A DNA stretch of 64,000 nt from Rutpela maculata (GCA_936432065.2 OW386289.2:35731903-35795902); one strand, 5' to 3'. Counted from the stretch's first letter, positions 22,317 to 31,325 are shown. Made by a program: numbers and translations. Notes: generated by a model not told the origin, from the letters alone.

Positions 22317-25300
22317 GCGATAGTCAAGCGGCCCTCAAGGCCCTTGCATCAGTACGGATCAAGTCAATCCTGGTTCAAAACTGTAAACAGGCTCTCTGTG
22401 AACTTGGCTCAGCCAACTGGGTCAAGCGGGCAGACGCTTTCGCCAGAAGGAGCTCTCAGAGGCCCCTACTGTGTCCGGAGCCGGCTCTTGGTTACCCTAG
22501 ATCAAATGCCAAGAAGTCAGTAGAAAACTCGACACGGTCCCAGTTCTTTGACTTCTGGGCCTCCTACCCAGGACTTCGGCAAGCGAAGCTCCTGATCTCA
22601 GGGCCCTTGCCGAAACGAGCATAACAAATCCTGCGACTAAGCAGGAAACAGGTCAGAATCGTGGTAGGTCTTTTGACTGGACACGGCTCTTTCAGAAAAC
22701 ACCTGCACACTATAAGGGTGGTTGACAACCCCGACTGCAGGTTCTGCGGGGACGAGGAGGAGACTTCCATCCACGCCCTTACTTCCTGCCCTAGTCTTAT
22801 GAACTTGAGGTACAAACACTTCGGCATTGGTTTTCCAGTGCTGGGGAAATAAGGAATGCCCCTATAGGAAGGATTTTGGCCTTTGGGTTAGAATCCTGCC
22901 TGAAAGGGGAATTCAATAAATTCATAGCGGTAGCACAATGGGCCACAAGGCCTGAGTGCGGCGACCCTTCGTCGCCCCGCTAAGAGAAGAAGAAGAAGAT
23001 GTAAGCTTGCATACCATGCTATGGATTTTTGCTGTTCTTGTTTCCCCTCGTAAAGTTTCCTGTGTTCTTGCCATATATTTATTTGTCGACTATACTCTTC
23101 ATAAGTTTTCGTCTTTGGCATATTAGAAAAACATAGATTTTATAGTGATTGATAAGTTATTATTAACCCTTTCACTGCTATATATTCGTCTGCTTTAGAA
23201 GAGTATACTCTCATTCTTAATAAAAATAAGATCAGACTGCTCTCTACCCCAACAAACTCGCTTACATGATATTTAAAGATATTACACAATGATAAAAAAA
23301 AATGACGTGCGCAATTCTGATCTGGTGGAGATCCCCGATTATGCCGTAAGATTTATATGTTGTGCTGCAGTCACACACAACTCAATTACATTAATAAAAC
23401 ATTTCTTAATTCTGGGTTTTGTACCTTTGACCTTCTATGAAATTTTAAAAAGTTAGCTAAAATACACTAAACATACAAAACGATGACATAGAATGGTTCA
23501 CGCTGCTCTTGACGAATATGTACGCAAGCGGTAAAAAAATGCTTAATGTGATGGGCAACTTCGAAAGAGTAGTGCGCAGTGAAAGCGTTAAAATTTCCAC
23601 TTTTTGTTCTGCTTTAATGATATTGTTTGTCACGAAATGTTGATCTAGCCTGGCATATCAGGAAAACATAGATTTCATAGTGATAAGTGGAAGTCTTCTT
23701 CACTTTTGTGAAATTTGGAGAACTTTGCGGTTGTCATCTTGCCTTTTTGATTTTTTACCACGTGTTTTGAATTACTTTATCGGCTTTGATCCTTGTCGCC
23801 ACTGTTGTTTGCTACTTTACGAAAGATGATCCAAATAAACGATAAAGCATTTCATATATCACAGTTTATTTTTTGAGATCACGGGCAGTATAATATATAT
23901 ACAAGTATAAATTGGCACTATTTTCTAGTTATAAATACATGGCATGTTACAACACAGGTGCAGAGCAGACTGACTCATCGGGTTGGATGACTTCCTGCAG
24001 TCGATATGGCAGGGGACTGTCCTGTGCCTTGGGGTACTTGAATACATTCCATTTCTTATTAGTCTCTGGCATTTTTTTTGCTAAATTCGATACTTTTCGA
24101 GTTATTTGACGGAAACCGTTTTGAGATACCTGTTTTCTCAGGCCAAAATCGCAACATTTAAGTCATTAGAACTTAAACACCATTAATGTATTTGAAAAAT
24201 TGCATATAGCCTTTTTTTGCTCAAAATTTTATCCTCTTTCAGTTCCAATAGGGTCGTTGACCATTTTTAAAAAATTTTATATTCAAGTACTTTATTAAAT
24301 TTTATTTGATCTGTATTTTTTTATTTTATAATCTAAAGTCATTTTAATAGTGAAATTAATTATTTAAATTAAGAAATTTTGAATTCGTGCCCATCGCCAC
24401 GTCAGATGTGAGAGCATGCGCAGTTAGATAAAGAAATAATCGACAGGCGTCGTTTGTTTTGCTTATTTGCTGTTAGTGTTAGTATCGATGTGAGTTATTG
24501 TCAAGAAATACTAACCTCAAATTTTTAACATTTCGGGATTCGGCACTTAAATAGTTCAAATTGTCAGAATTGTCTACATAAAACTCGTGTACCATATAAA
24601 AATCCACTATGGGTAAATTCTCTGAAGTACCTTTCACAAAATTAGGTTCTGTTATAAACAAATATTAAACTCACAATGTAAACGTAAACCGCGGTTAGTA
24701 AACTATACGGTTGCCTCATCCAGCAGCTTTTAGACGAAGGAGCACACGGAGCGGGGAATCGAAAATGACGTAGCCTCTAGACCCAGCTAGGGCCGGCATT
24801 AGACATTTTGCTACTCACTCAATTAATAAACACTGATATAAACGAATAGTATACACTGGGACGACAGCAAACTAATTTATTACACCGGACAGTGTCAGTG
24901 CGACGTGCGACAAACAGTATAAAAATAAACACACTGTCATTGTAATATGTCAGACACACGGCAACTAGCACCGGCTCTGGATCTACCTAGACTTTGACCT
25001 TGAACTGAATAACTAAACAAATAAAATGTCCAAGAGAGACAGATATATCTTATTTCCATGCAAAAGATAGAGACAAAGATATCGGTGGGTTCTAATGCCT
25101 ACATGACGTAGGCGCTAGACCACGGTTCCCCACTCCGTGCGCTCCTTCGTCTAAAAGCTGCTGGATGAGGCAACCGTATAGTTTAATGACCGTGAACGTA
25201 ACAAATCAACAGAGCACTACTACAAACATGATAAATGAAAAAATGAAAATTCTCTAGAATTGAATTCTCATTATATACGTCATTATTTACCGCCTTTTTA

Positions 25301-26829
25301 TTTTCAAAACCAATTTGTTCTTGCATGTGATGGTTAGAACATTTTTTAATATGATATATACAATGTATATTTAATATACATCGTATATATCAATTTAGAT
25401 CATATAACAATATTTTGTAAATTTTGTTGAAGGAAACACTATTATTTATTATACTTCTCGCAAAAACGAAGTGTATATTGCATTTGATTGGCACATTTCT
25501 AAATCAGTAAATATCACTCGTAGAGAAAAAAATTTCATATCATTATGTTAGTGAATGAATTCTGAATAACATTCAAAATGTCTGCCTGTCTGTCCGTCCG
25601 TCCGTCACGTTTCTTGTAAGCACGATAACTTAAGCAAGAAAAGTCTGATTATATTGAAATTTGGAAAGTAAGTTAGCGTTTGCTAAAGGAAGACCCCTAT
25701 TGTTTTTGAAAAAAATCAATCAGTAAATAAAAAAGTTATTAATCATTTAAATTAAAAAAAATATGTTTTCTTAATTTTTGTCATTTGTACTTAAATTACA
25801 TTTTACATTTTACTATATATATATTTCATAATAATATATCTAATTCTTTGAAATATTATACTCGAATGATATATACTACACATATTCAATTTTTGTAGTG
25901 ATATGCGGTGGTCCAATGGCTAAAATTTTGTCTGGCAATCCAAAGGTATTTGAATCCTTGACAGGATGTTTTTTTTTTCATATTTTTTTTTCACAACAAA
26001 GTTGGTATCAAAATTTAGAATGTCCAAAAATTAACATTATTTACAAGAAAACTGCGAAGAGTATCTATCCTATAGAATGCGTAACAATCTTATAAAAAGC
26101 TCAGTAAATCGGCGAAGAGTATAATGCTTCCACTAGTTATTATTTTGTGAGTGCCACCTCTTATAAATTAGCAAGCGCCCCACATAATATAGAAACACTT
26201 CTTTGATGCATTTATCATTAAATGTAAAAAAAAAAAAAAAAAAAAATTATGAAAAGAAAAACGATATTTAATTAATATGACAATATTTCTAAATTAAAAC
26301 CTCTAGTTACTGTATTACACACATAAATTATAGTGGTTATGAATACCACACGTGATAACTGCTTTTTCAATGGGACATTTCATTGTTATCTAATCAGTGA
26401 TATTTTTCTATCCCTAATTGAAATTCCAAAAAGACATGGATAAGGATGTATAAAAGTGGAACGCACTGTACCTTGGTAAAATGATCTGGTTTTATTAATA
26501 TTTTATTTCTTTTAGCTGCTCTTGTGGAAACTTCTGATCCTCTCAGGATTGTGGGTATCGTTGGAATAGGACATGTTCCTGGAATAACAAAATTATGGCC
26601 TTATGATCAACAACCATTTGTTAAGGGTATAATTACGATTCCTCCTCCTTCTGTGACTTCTAAAGTTATAAAATATTCCTATAAAATATCCTTGTTAGCA
26701 TTTGGTGGCTATCTTGTGTACAGATATGTACCAGTGCCTAAAGTTCTCAGAGAAAACATCCATGTAATTGTGCAGAAGGTGATAACTAATGTTAAAACTG
26801 ATACTGGTTTTAAATATACCATGCATTGA
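13902..26829 (+). CDS. TRABD: TraB domain-containing protein (six exons)
   Basis: The exons are 13902-13926, 13996-14237, 14290-14541, 14972-15111, 15173-15345 and 26516-26829. All introns are GT-AG and phases join cleanly. The total is 1146 nt (381 aa plus TGA), close to the roughly 376 aa of vertebrate TRABD. The protein has an acidic, low-complexity N-terminus (about residues 10-55), then VYLIGTAHFSKES, the TraB/PrgY GTAHxS motif. PNVVVLELC, GGEFRVAYKEA, IHLGDRPI and ERDIYLT follow as conserved blocks, and exon 6 opens with GIVGIGHVPGI. Near the C-terminus a hydrophobic segment (ISLLAFGGYLVYRYV) looks like a tail membrane anchor. TraB-family proteins are predicted metalloprotease-like proteins; animal and plant members are membrane proteins linked to mitochondria. 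A plausible AATAAA lies at 26914-26919. I see no frameshift or stop, so it appears intact. Confidence 0.93.
16093..16304 (-). repeat. 3' LTR of the antisense gypsy element
   Basis: This 212-bp block is directly repeated at 23827-24050. Both copies begin TGATCCAAATAAACGATAAA and share ATATATCACAGTTTATTTT, CGGGCAGTATA, ACATG.CATGTTACAACAC and GGGGGACTGTCCTG-like blocks, ending around GAATACATT. Read on the minus strand the LTR has AATAAA ahead of its end. The coding order between the repeats (gag at high coordinates, integrase at low) makes this the 3' LTR. Target duplication is not evident. Confidence 0.7.
16305..16345 (-). repeat. misplaced 36-bp copy of integrase-region sequence beside the LTR
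   Basis: The block CCTTGGATCGGTCCTAAAAG (then TCTACGTGTATTCTC) recurs, with one change, at about 17583-17618 inside the integrase region of the same element. Its position directly against the inner edge of the LTR points to an internal rearrangement or a template switch during reverse transcription. Confidence 0.55.
16850..18160 (-). pseudogene. Ty3/gypsy integrase region, broken
   Basis: On the minus strand the integrase core appears in pieces. 17530-17306 reads VSDNGPQLVSDLVEKISK (the second catalytic Asp block, usually SDNGxQF), followed by NNIKHVTS. Further 3', around 17290-17150, a C-terminal block typical of gypsy integrases (LLLFR, then FGRKLKCRL) is readable. Frames change several times and stops are frequent. 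It continues the RNase H region upstream. There is no sign of an envelope ORF between here and the LTR. The element lies antisense to the TraB gene. Confidence 0.7.
18165..18735. mobile_element. hAT-like MITE made of CGGTTTTCGGTTT subrepeats
   Basis: The insertion begins CAGGGACCAAAA and ends GGTTAGGGTCCCAGC, the inverse end with a small gap. A perfect inner copy of the end, TTTTGGTCCCTG, sits at 18352-18363. The flanks TTAATGA and TTAATAG resemble an imperfect target duplication. Most of the interior is degenerate TTCGGTTTTCGGTT and ACGGTTTTGG repeats. It interrupts the RNase H part of the gypsy pol: the reading before it ends TDHRLL and resumes after it with a block ending RDPKNG. Confidence 0.6.
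18736..19740 (-). pseudogene. Ty3/gypsy reverse transcriptase and RNase H, broken
   Basis: The minus-strand reading opens with ETSECATLLVPVLEGDGKLR and CGDYK, then LDLSQAYNQ, the usual RT block order. After a frame change it gives RMPFGISPA. The expected YxDD catalytic box reads FLED, so the enzyme would be inactive even without the stops. The RNase H start is at 19032-18799 (LTDASNQGISAVLSH, with the catalytic Asp in TDAS; then GEHPISYA). At least three frameshifts or stops are present. The closest group is probably the insect K02A2.6-like gypsy elements; I infer that from motif wording only. Confidence 0.8.
19855..20154 (-). pseudogene. gypsy aspartic protease region fragment
   Basis: This 99-aa minus-strand reading contains NILGRDFLTIFNIR, the ILGxDFL block that follows the protease in gypsy polyproteins. 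It is preceded by a stretch with alternating hydrophobic residues. The DTGA/DSG active-site motif is not visible in this frame; it would be expected just upstream, near 20160. It sits between the RT and the gag zinc-knuckle region, as gypsy order requires. Confidence 0.55.
20162..20795 (-). pseudogene. gypsy gag, C-terminal part with zinc knuckles
   Basis: The minus-strand reading 20566-20162 has CKVCGAVHQGKYLGKC and CKQIGHLSRVSP, two degraded Cys-His knuckles of a nucleocapsid. Upstream (20795-20570) a capsid-type stretch with FGDSLTSILKDKFVSGL is readable, with stops. The gag reading is cut at 20795 by the non-LTR insertion and resumes at 22999-23121 on the other side of a 13-bp duplication. 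Confidence 0.65.
21723..22305. mobile_element. insertion inside the RNase H domain, with short inverted ends and a promoter-like block
   Basis: The RNase H reading stops near AACAAGCACATA and resumes with CSDSQAAL after about 590 bp; both junctions lie in TATATATATATGT-like sequence that may be the target duplication. Near the ends ATGAAGTGTTGGTG (about 21752) and CACCAACACTTCAT (about 22270) are inverted. Inside are a roughly 40-bp inverted pair (about 21763 and 21985) and a direct duplication of about 100 bp at 176-bp spacing (21802 and 21978; TTTCAGCGAGGCC, then GGGTTAGCTCAGG). A TATA box (CATATATAAG, 22091-22100) and an initiator-like TCAGTC (22123) precede a hammerhead-like core. The family is not recognised. 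Confidence 0.55.
22175..22204 (+). ncRNA. hammerhead-ribozyme-like core (degenerate candidate)
   Basis: CTGAAGA (22175-22181) is followed by a perfect 6-bp hairpin, GGCAGA/TCTGCC (22183-22188 with 22195-22200), and then GAAA (22201-22204). This is the CUGANGA - stem II - GAAA order of hammerhead ribozymes, known from Penelope-like elements and animal retrozymes. CGTC at 22121-22124 could give a 3-bp stem III with ATG after GAA. I could not find a convincing stem I, so it is either decayed or a coincidence. Confidence 0.3.
22999..23121 (-). pseudogene. gypsy gag, N-terminal part
   Basis: The minus-strand reading starts at 23121 with MPKTKTYEEYSRQINIWQEH and runs into the 13-bp target duplication of the nested non-LTR element. 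The gag reading then continues beyond that element at 20795. About 700 bp of untranslated leader separates it from the 5' LTR (23122-23826); that leader contains no other feature I can support. Confidence 0.55.
23827..24050 (-). repeat. 5' LTR of the antisense gypsy element
   Basis: This is the direct repeat of 16093-16304, about 222 bp, with small indels and roughly a dozen substitutions. Its difference from the 3' LTR gives a measure of the insertion age. The sequence inward from 23827 would be the primer-binding region; I cannot match it confidently to a tRNA. Confidence 0.7.
24691..25195. mobile_element. MITE with about 85-bp inverted repeats
   Basis: The left end includes AAACTATACGGTTGCCTCAT, CCAGCAGCTTTTAGACGAAG and GAGCACACGGAGCGGGGAA. 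The right end (25107-25195) is its near-exact complement, closing with TATAGTTTAATGACCGTG. The flanks AACGTAAA and AACGTAAC suggest an 8-bp duplication, as for hAT. A lone end of the same family sits at 35160-35275. The interior, including TAATAAACACTGATATAAAC, is non-coding. Confidence 0.75.
25440..26140 (+). repeat. dispersed repeat with tRNA-like segment, copy B
   Basis: This is the same family as 12430-13030 and as the arms of the foldback at 2370-3740. It contains GTCTGTCCGTCCGTCCGTCA, the TTTCTTGTAAGCACGATAAC block and the AAACTGCGAAGAGTAT end. The tRNA-like pair is GGTGGTCCAATGGC (near 25907) and AAGGTATTTGAATCC (near 25943), at the same relative position as in copy A. It ends about 375 bp before the last TraB exon. 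Confidence 0.55.
26516..26829 (+). CDS. TRABD: terminal exon of the TraB gene
   Basis: This exon is reached after the long intron. The phase-1 join completes an Ala codon and continues AALVETSDPLRIVGIVGIGH. It carries the conserved GIGHVPGI block, thought to hold a metal-ligand His, and the C-terminal hydrophobic segment. It then ends in TGFKYTMH and TGA. It is clean of stops and much more GC-balanced than the surrounding repeats, so the intron load has not broken the gene. Confidence 0.93.
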
Positions 26830-27348
26830 TTTTTCAAGTGCGGCTGCTATTTAAAATCGCAGTTGATATTCAACGGAAGGTTTCCAAAAATCTAATATTT
26901 GGCTATTCCGGAGAATAAAAATATTTTGCAGCAAAATATTTATAATCTTTTTTAACTATAAAATGATCTTATAAGTCAATAACCTGTGTTTAAGTGAAAT
27001 AATATCAATTTTAAATATTGGTTTTATTTACAGGAATGCTGGTGCATTTACACGAATATATTTTTTTTCTTTAATTATAAGATGATTTATTTTGCTTTAT
27101 GATATTTGAATTGCTTTAAAATTAAAATTTGTTACGGTTACGTTTATATAACATTACATTCCAGTTTACTAGAATGTTAATTGTTGGGTTTGAGGTTTTA
27201 CATGTGTAGAATTAAAACATATTTATTGTCAATAATTTATATATTTCATTCTAAAAACTATTACAACAAGTTTTATATAATAATAAATTTGGAAGACTTT
27301 TTGGCAGGATTATTTTAAGTACTTTTTTTGTATACTGTATACTGCCAG
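26830..27348 (+). other. TraB 3' UTR and AT-rich spacer
   Basis: A polyadenylation-like AATAAA lies at 26914-26919, 85 bp after the stop. Beyond it the sequence is very AT-rich with no feature until a pyrimidine tract and CAG at 27341-27348. Confidence 0.5.
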
Positions 27349-27522
27349 TTTGATTTAATCAACAAAAGGGACTTAGCCTACTTTGCGTCTCCGGCACAAC
27401 GGAAGCCTAAATTTCCAGCAGAACTATCTCGGGTGTTAAACGATCTAGCCGCACATCTATATCTCCAACAATATGATTCATGGCATAGGAACGAGCCCCC
27501 CTTTTTCACTTTTGAATCCTAA
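27349..27522 (+). CDS. candidate terminal exon of an unrecognised gene
   Basis: After TTTTTTTGTATACTGTATACTGCCAG, a plausible acceptor, a 57-codon frame opens with FDLINKRDLAYFASPAQRKP. It continues PAELSRVLNDLAAHLYLQQY and ends NEPPFFTFES before TAA. Codon use is richer in GC than the flanks and the composition is protein-like. AATAAATA follows near 27571. No start codon or upstream partner exon is visible. It could be the last exon of a gene whose earlier exons were lost, an alternative end for the TraB transcript, or a captured fragment. I do not recognise the family. Confidence 0.35.
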   Translation, partial: FDLINKRDLAYFASPAQRKPKFPAELSRVLNDLAAHLYLQQYDSWHRNEPPFFTFES

Positions 27523-27899
27523 AATGAGATCATTTTAATATATTTTTGTTACTCTATTGGTGTACATATAATAAATATTTGGTTAATATACGATTGTATG
27601 TTTTATTACACCTGTTTACCATATTTATTTAATGGTTAAAGATACTCAGCATTAAGATTGGAATATATACAATTTAATAATAAATAATTTTATTTGAAAC
27701 AGCTGAATACTTAAAAAAAAAGTAACTTTTGAGAAATAACACATTAGAAAATTGGAAGTTTCTATTCACAAGGACCACTAAATGGTATGTCTTGGAGCAC
27801 TGTTTTCATTGGTAGCATTCACGTTGAAACCAACTTAGCAGCACGGCTTGGTCTTGCAAGTGCTTGACTCCGTTAAAAATGCTTGATACAATATGTGTC

Positions 27900-28485
27900 A
27901 AAATATTTTATTGTCCAGCAGAATACAAATTCTTGCTGGCAAAGTTTAAAAAATAATAACTATATAAAAATTATATGAGACAAACAGAATATTATATATA
28001 CATATACATTTTCAAATAGACGTTTTTACAATATGTTAACATTAAAATGTATCGTCAAAGATTTCTTATAAAATATAATAGGTTTGACAAAAAGTAATTT
28101 TTTTACTGAGACCTGGAAATCCCAATTTAAGATTTCGTTTTCAATATGGTTTGGTAGATTATACATTTTATGGGCATTGCAGACAAAGGAATTCTTGACA
28201 AGTGTAAATCTTGGAATTGGTAAGGTAACGTTACCAACTTGCCAGGTGATATAATTAGAAGAGGTCTTATTAAAATTGTGATCACTGTCAAAATCCTGTA
28301 AGCTACAAACGTTTGCACGAATCACGATCCTTAGCTTAAATATTTAATAATACGCTTTTGCAGTATGCAGCACGAGATAATTACTACATACCCCCAGTAA
28401 GCAATTCCATATATCAGATGTGATTCAATAAATGATAATTGATTGGAAACCACCCTAAGCCTACATCAGATGCTCGTTTATTACA
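27900..28485 (-). pseudogene. non-LTR retrotransposon RT tail (continues from 31325-30983)
   Basis: On the minus strand a piece reading ESHLIYGIAYWG and LQKRIIKYL (about 28440-28335) is followed by the reading 28325-28026. The latter contains VTLPIPRFTLVKNSFVCNAH and YNLPNHIENEI, the C-terminal end of CR1/Jockey-like reverse transcriptases. The RT upstream part of the same element is at 31325-30983, so the 28486-30982 foldback was inserted into it. Frames are broken. The stretch 27523-27899 before it shows nothing definable. Confidence 0.65.
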
Positions 28486-29261
28486 CAGCCCCACAAAAAA
28501 AAAAGTTTTTGATCTGGATGACTGACCATAGTACTCCTATGTGTTTTTCGACGCTGAATCCGAATCCGAGGTCAAAAAAATTCGTATATCCCCAAACTTT
28601 TGCGCTACAGCCAAAAACAACCCAGAAAATGGGGTAAAACCGTCCCATACATCAGGATTCAATGAATGGATGTATATGAATGGTGAAAAACATTGGAAGG
28701 AAAAATGTTTTATATTCAGCAGTCACTTACTTGAATATTGACTGGAAAACTACCCTTATAATATGCTGAAAACTCTCCCTGTACAAGCATAAAGTATATA
28801 AATGCCAATAAATCGCGAGAAATGTTAAAGTTTTTATAGTTCGGAATACAGTACATGAATCTTACGCGTGTCTCAAAACCACCCGTATAACAGGGTGGAA
28901 ACCACCCTTATATAAAAATAGACTGCGTGAATACCAATAGATTGTGGGAAATGAAGGAGTTTTCGATGTTTTAATTCCAGAATAGAATCTTGGGTGACCC
29001 TGTTCTACCTTATTCTTAGTCGGTACAAAAACTACCCCTATAATAGGGTGAAAACCATCCTTATTACAGAATAAAGCACAAATGCCAGTAAATCACGGGA
29101 AACAACTTTTTTATAGTTATTTCCCATGATTTACTGGCATTTGTGCTTCATTCTGTAATAAGGATGGTTTTCACCTTATTATAGGTGTAGTTTTTATAGT
29201 TTAAGTACAGAACATGAATCTGGAGTGACTCCCAGGGCACCTCGCTTACTTGTGACCAGGG

Positions 29262-30028
29262 TGTATTAAATAGGTGGTGCGACGACAACCCTCACAGTGG
29301 CTTCATAAGTGCTTACTTTGTACATAATGTAATAGATGGTAGGACCAATAAGTTCTCTCATTACTTACGCATAGATAGATAATTTTACAAGTTCTGTGCA
29401 TACGTGCATACAGTGTTGCATACATTTCCGGCCTTTTCTTTTTGTTTAGTGAAACAAGAGTCCAGTGACATCTGACATTAAGTACCTAAATTAAAACATT
29501 GAAAGAATATATGCAACACTACATGCAGCATTTCACGTGTCGCCACAGCTAACCTCAAAAATATATATTTCTTAAGATTTACAAGTATTACGTAGCTATT
29601 ATTAAAATTTCTACCTGGTTCCGGTACTTTCAACCAAAATCAACTTCAACGCAATATGTATGAAGTTTTGAATAGTTTGTCACAATAAAATAAGACACTT
29701 TTTGCAGGTTAGGAATCTAACCTATAATTAGCAGTCTATTTTTATTAATCAACAATACTGAAAAATTATTTGCGTGAATTTTTAAATATTTACTTGGAGC
29801 CAGTATGGCTCCAAGCTAAAAATGCCTATACAAATATCAAAAATGAGAATAAACGAAAAAACTTTAAAATTTGAGGTTATGTTAGTTATACGATGCACAT
29901 GCCCAGGTAATTGTAGGACCTTATTGCTCACGCCATCTACTAAAGTAAATAGTAACCATGCACTTATGAAGCCATTATTATAATAGGAAAGTGCCGTACG
30001 TCGGACCACCTATTTAATACACCCTGCT
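29262..30028. mobile_element. TIR element with 9-bp target duplication, inside the foldback arm
   Basis: The ends AGGGTGTATTAAATAGGTGG and, as complement, CCACCTATTTAATACACCCT are perfect over 20 bp, and weaker similarity (GGCTTCATAAGTGC) extends the inverted repeats to about 90 bp. CTTGTGACC flanks both ends. Without it, the foldback arm reads straight through into CAAAATCTCTTCTATA, which the other arm confirms. The ORF 29782-30009 lies in the right arm and resembles nothing known. A 9-bp duplication would suit Mutator-like elements. Confidence 0.75.
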
Positions 30029-30060
30029 TGTGACCCAAAATCTCTTCTATAAAGGGTGAC

Positions 30061-30317
30061 CACAATATAAATAATACTCAACTGAAGATAAAAATGGATG
30101 TAAATGTTTTTCTATTGTTTTATTTTAATCTTTGTGTTGTAATTCATTCGTTTACAAATATAAATTATCTGTTTTTTTTTATGTTAGATAGTTTTATATT
30201 ATCAAAATATTTTTAAGAATTTTAAATGTCCATGTAACTAAATGTTTGTTGTATCCTTTGACTTGTGTAAATACTGATGTATACTTGACACCAATAAATT
30301 ATCTTATCTTATCTTAT
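30061..30317 (+). mobile_element. 3' end of a non-LTR element with (TCTTA)n tail
   Basis: The sequence CTTGTGTAAATACTGATGTA and ACACCAATAAATTATC, followed by TTATCTTATCTTATA, matches the layout of 42900-43015 (CTTGTGTAAAAC, GGCACCAATAAATT, then a TTTCTA tail). This is a CR1/Jockey-like 3' UTR with a polyadenylation-like AATAAA and a microsatellite tail. It forms the loop of the foldback. Confidence 0.55.
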
Positions 30318-30982
30318 AGAAGAGATTTTGGGTCACGAGTAAGCGAGGTGCCCTGGGAGTCACTCCAGATTCATGTTCCGTACTTAAACTATAAAAAAGT
30401 TATTTCCCGTAATTTACTGGCATTTGTGCTTTATTCTGTAATAAGGATGGTTTCCACCCTATTGTAGTTTTTGTACCGACTAAGAATAAGGTAGAACAGA
30501 ATTCTATTCTGGAATTAAAACATCGAAAACTCCTCCATTTCCCACAATCTATTGGTATTCACGCAGTCTATTTTTATATAAGGGTGGTTTTGAGATGCGT
30601 AAGATTCATGTACTGTATTCCAAACTATAAAAACTTTAACATTTCTCGCGATTTATTGGCATTTATATACTCTATGCTTGTACAGGGGGAGTTTTCAGCA
30701 TATTATAAGGGTAGTTTTCCAGTCAATATTCAAGTTAGTGACTGCTGAATATAAAACATTTTCCCTTCCCATGTTTTTCACCATTCATATACATCCATTC
30801 ATTGAATCCTGATGTATGGGACGGTTTTACCCCCATTTTCGGGGTTGTTTTTGGCTGTAGCGCAAAAGTTTGGGGGTATACGAATTTTTTTGACCTCGGA
30901 TTCGGATTCAGCATCGAAAAATACATAGGAATACTATGGTCAGTCATCCAGATCAAAAACTTTTTTTTTTTTTGTGGGGCTG

Positions 30983-31325
30983 TGTTATTTAAACTAATTT
31001 GTTCCTTAAACTTTAATTTGCAGTCAATGTTCAATCCCAAAAATTTTGAACATGTTTAGTTTTCAAATACATGGATACCTAGAGGGATATCTGGTAACTA
31101 TATCTGAAACTTATATTTTTTTCCCTTATATTAAACGATAATTGGTTCAAATCACAACAAGTGTTGATTTCATTTATGTCGGCATATAGTTTTATGAAGA
31201 TCAGTTTTCTTTCTTATAACACAATTTGGTGTTATCATCGATGAATAGAGTGAATTGTCCGGTAACGTTAATATAATATAGTAAAAATAAAATAGAGCCA
31301 AGAAGAGAACCTCGAGGTACCAAAG
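30983..31325 (-). pseudogene. non-LTR reverse transcriptase fragment, 5' half of the split copy
   Basis: The minus-strand frames read VPRGSLLGSILFLLYYINVT (equivalent to GVPQGSILGPLLFLIYIND), then FIDDNTKL where Y/FADDT is expected, and later FLGLNIDCKLKFKEQI. Several frameshifts occur. The reading runs into the foldback at 30982 and is continued by 28485-27900. Confidence 0.65.

Larger units (their letters stand above)
20796..22998 (+). mobile_element. 5'-truncated non-LTR retrotransposon with RNase H, inserted in gypsy gag
   Basis: It is flanked by the perfect 13-bp duplication ATGTAAGCTTGCA (20783-20795 and 22999-23011) and ends in an AGAAGAAGAAGAAG tail. On the + strand it carries the end of the RT (MVKYLDVILDSKLTWKDHI; then the LQRLAYVGVTRA block). 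RNase H follows with FTDGSRFEESAGAW, TEIFAI and CSDSQAALKAL, so the catalytic D, E and D are all present. Last comes a CCHC end (GLLTGHGSFRKHL, then CRFCGDEEE and H-A-L-T-S-C). Defects are a frameshift near 21100, a TAG at 21661 and an insertion in RNase H. The clade is probably within the I/Jockey/R1 superfamily. Confidence 0.82.
15346..26515 (+). other. 11.2 kb last intron of the TraB gene
   Basis: The donor is GTATTT at 15346 and the acceptor is TTTATTTCTTTTAG ending at 26515. The other four introns are 52-430 bp. The first 750 bp (to 16092) and 24052-24690 show no element I can name. The rest consists of an antisense gypsy element with nested insertions, a MITE and a dispersed repeat. An A-run of about 22 lies near 26226-26248. 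Confidence 0.85.
28486..30982. mobile_element. 2.5 kb foldback element with about 700-800 bp arms
   Basis: The ends are CAGCCCCACAAAAAAAA (28486) and its complement, closing GTGGGGCTG at 30982. The arms pair over long stretches: ACTGACCATAGTACTCC against its complement near 30945, GGGACGGTTTTACCCC-type blocks, and the CAGTAAATCACGGG hairpin region. ORFs 28443-28741 and 30735-31040 are the same arm sequence read from both sides. A further local hairpin of about 150 bp lies at 29036-29186. The left arm is interrupted by the TIR element at 29262-30028. The central loop (about 30061-30317) is the 3' tail of a non-LTR element. Confidence 0.8.

Noticed and set aside
22261..22320. ORF stretches with YIYIYIYI
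   Set aside because: They are translations of a TA microsatellite.
16093..24050. Infectious-type errantivirus with env
   Set aside because: No envelope-like ORF lies between the integrase and the 3' LTR, and gag and pol are broken by stops, frameshifts and two insertions.
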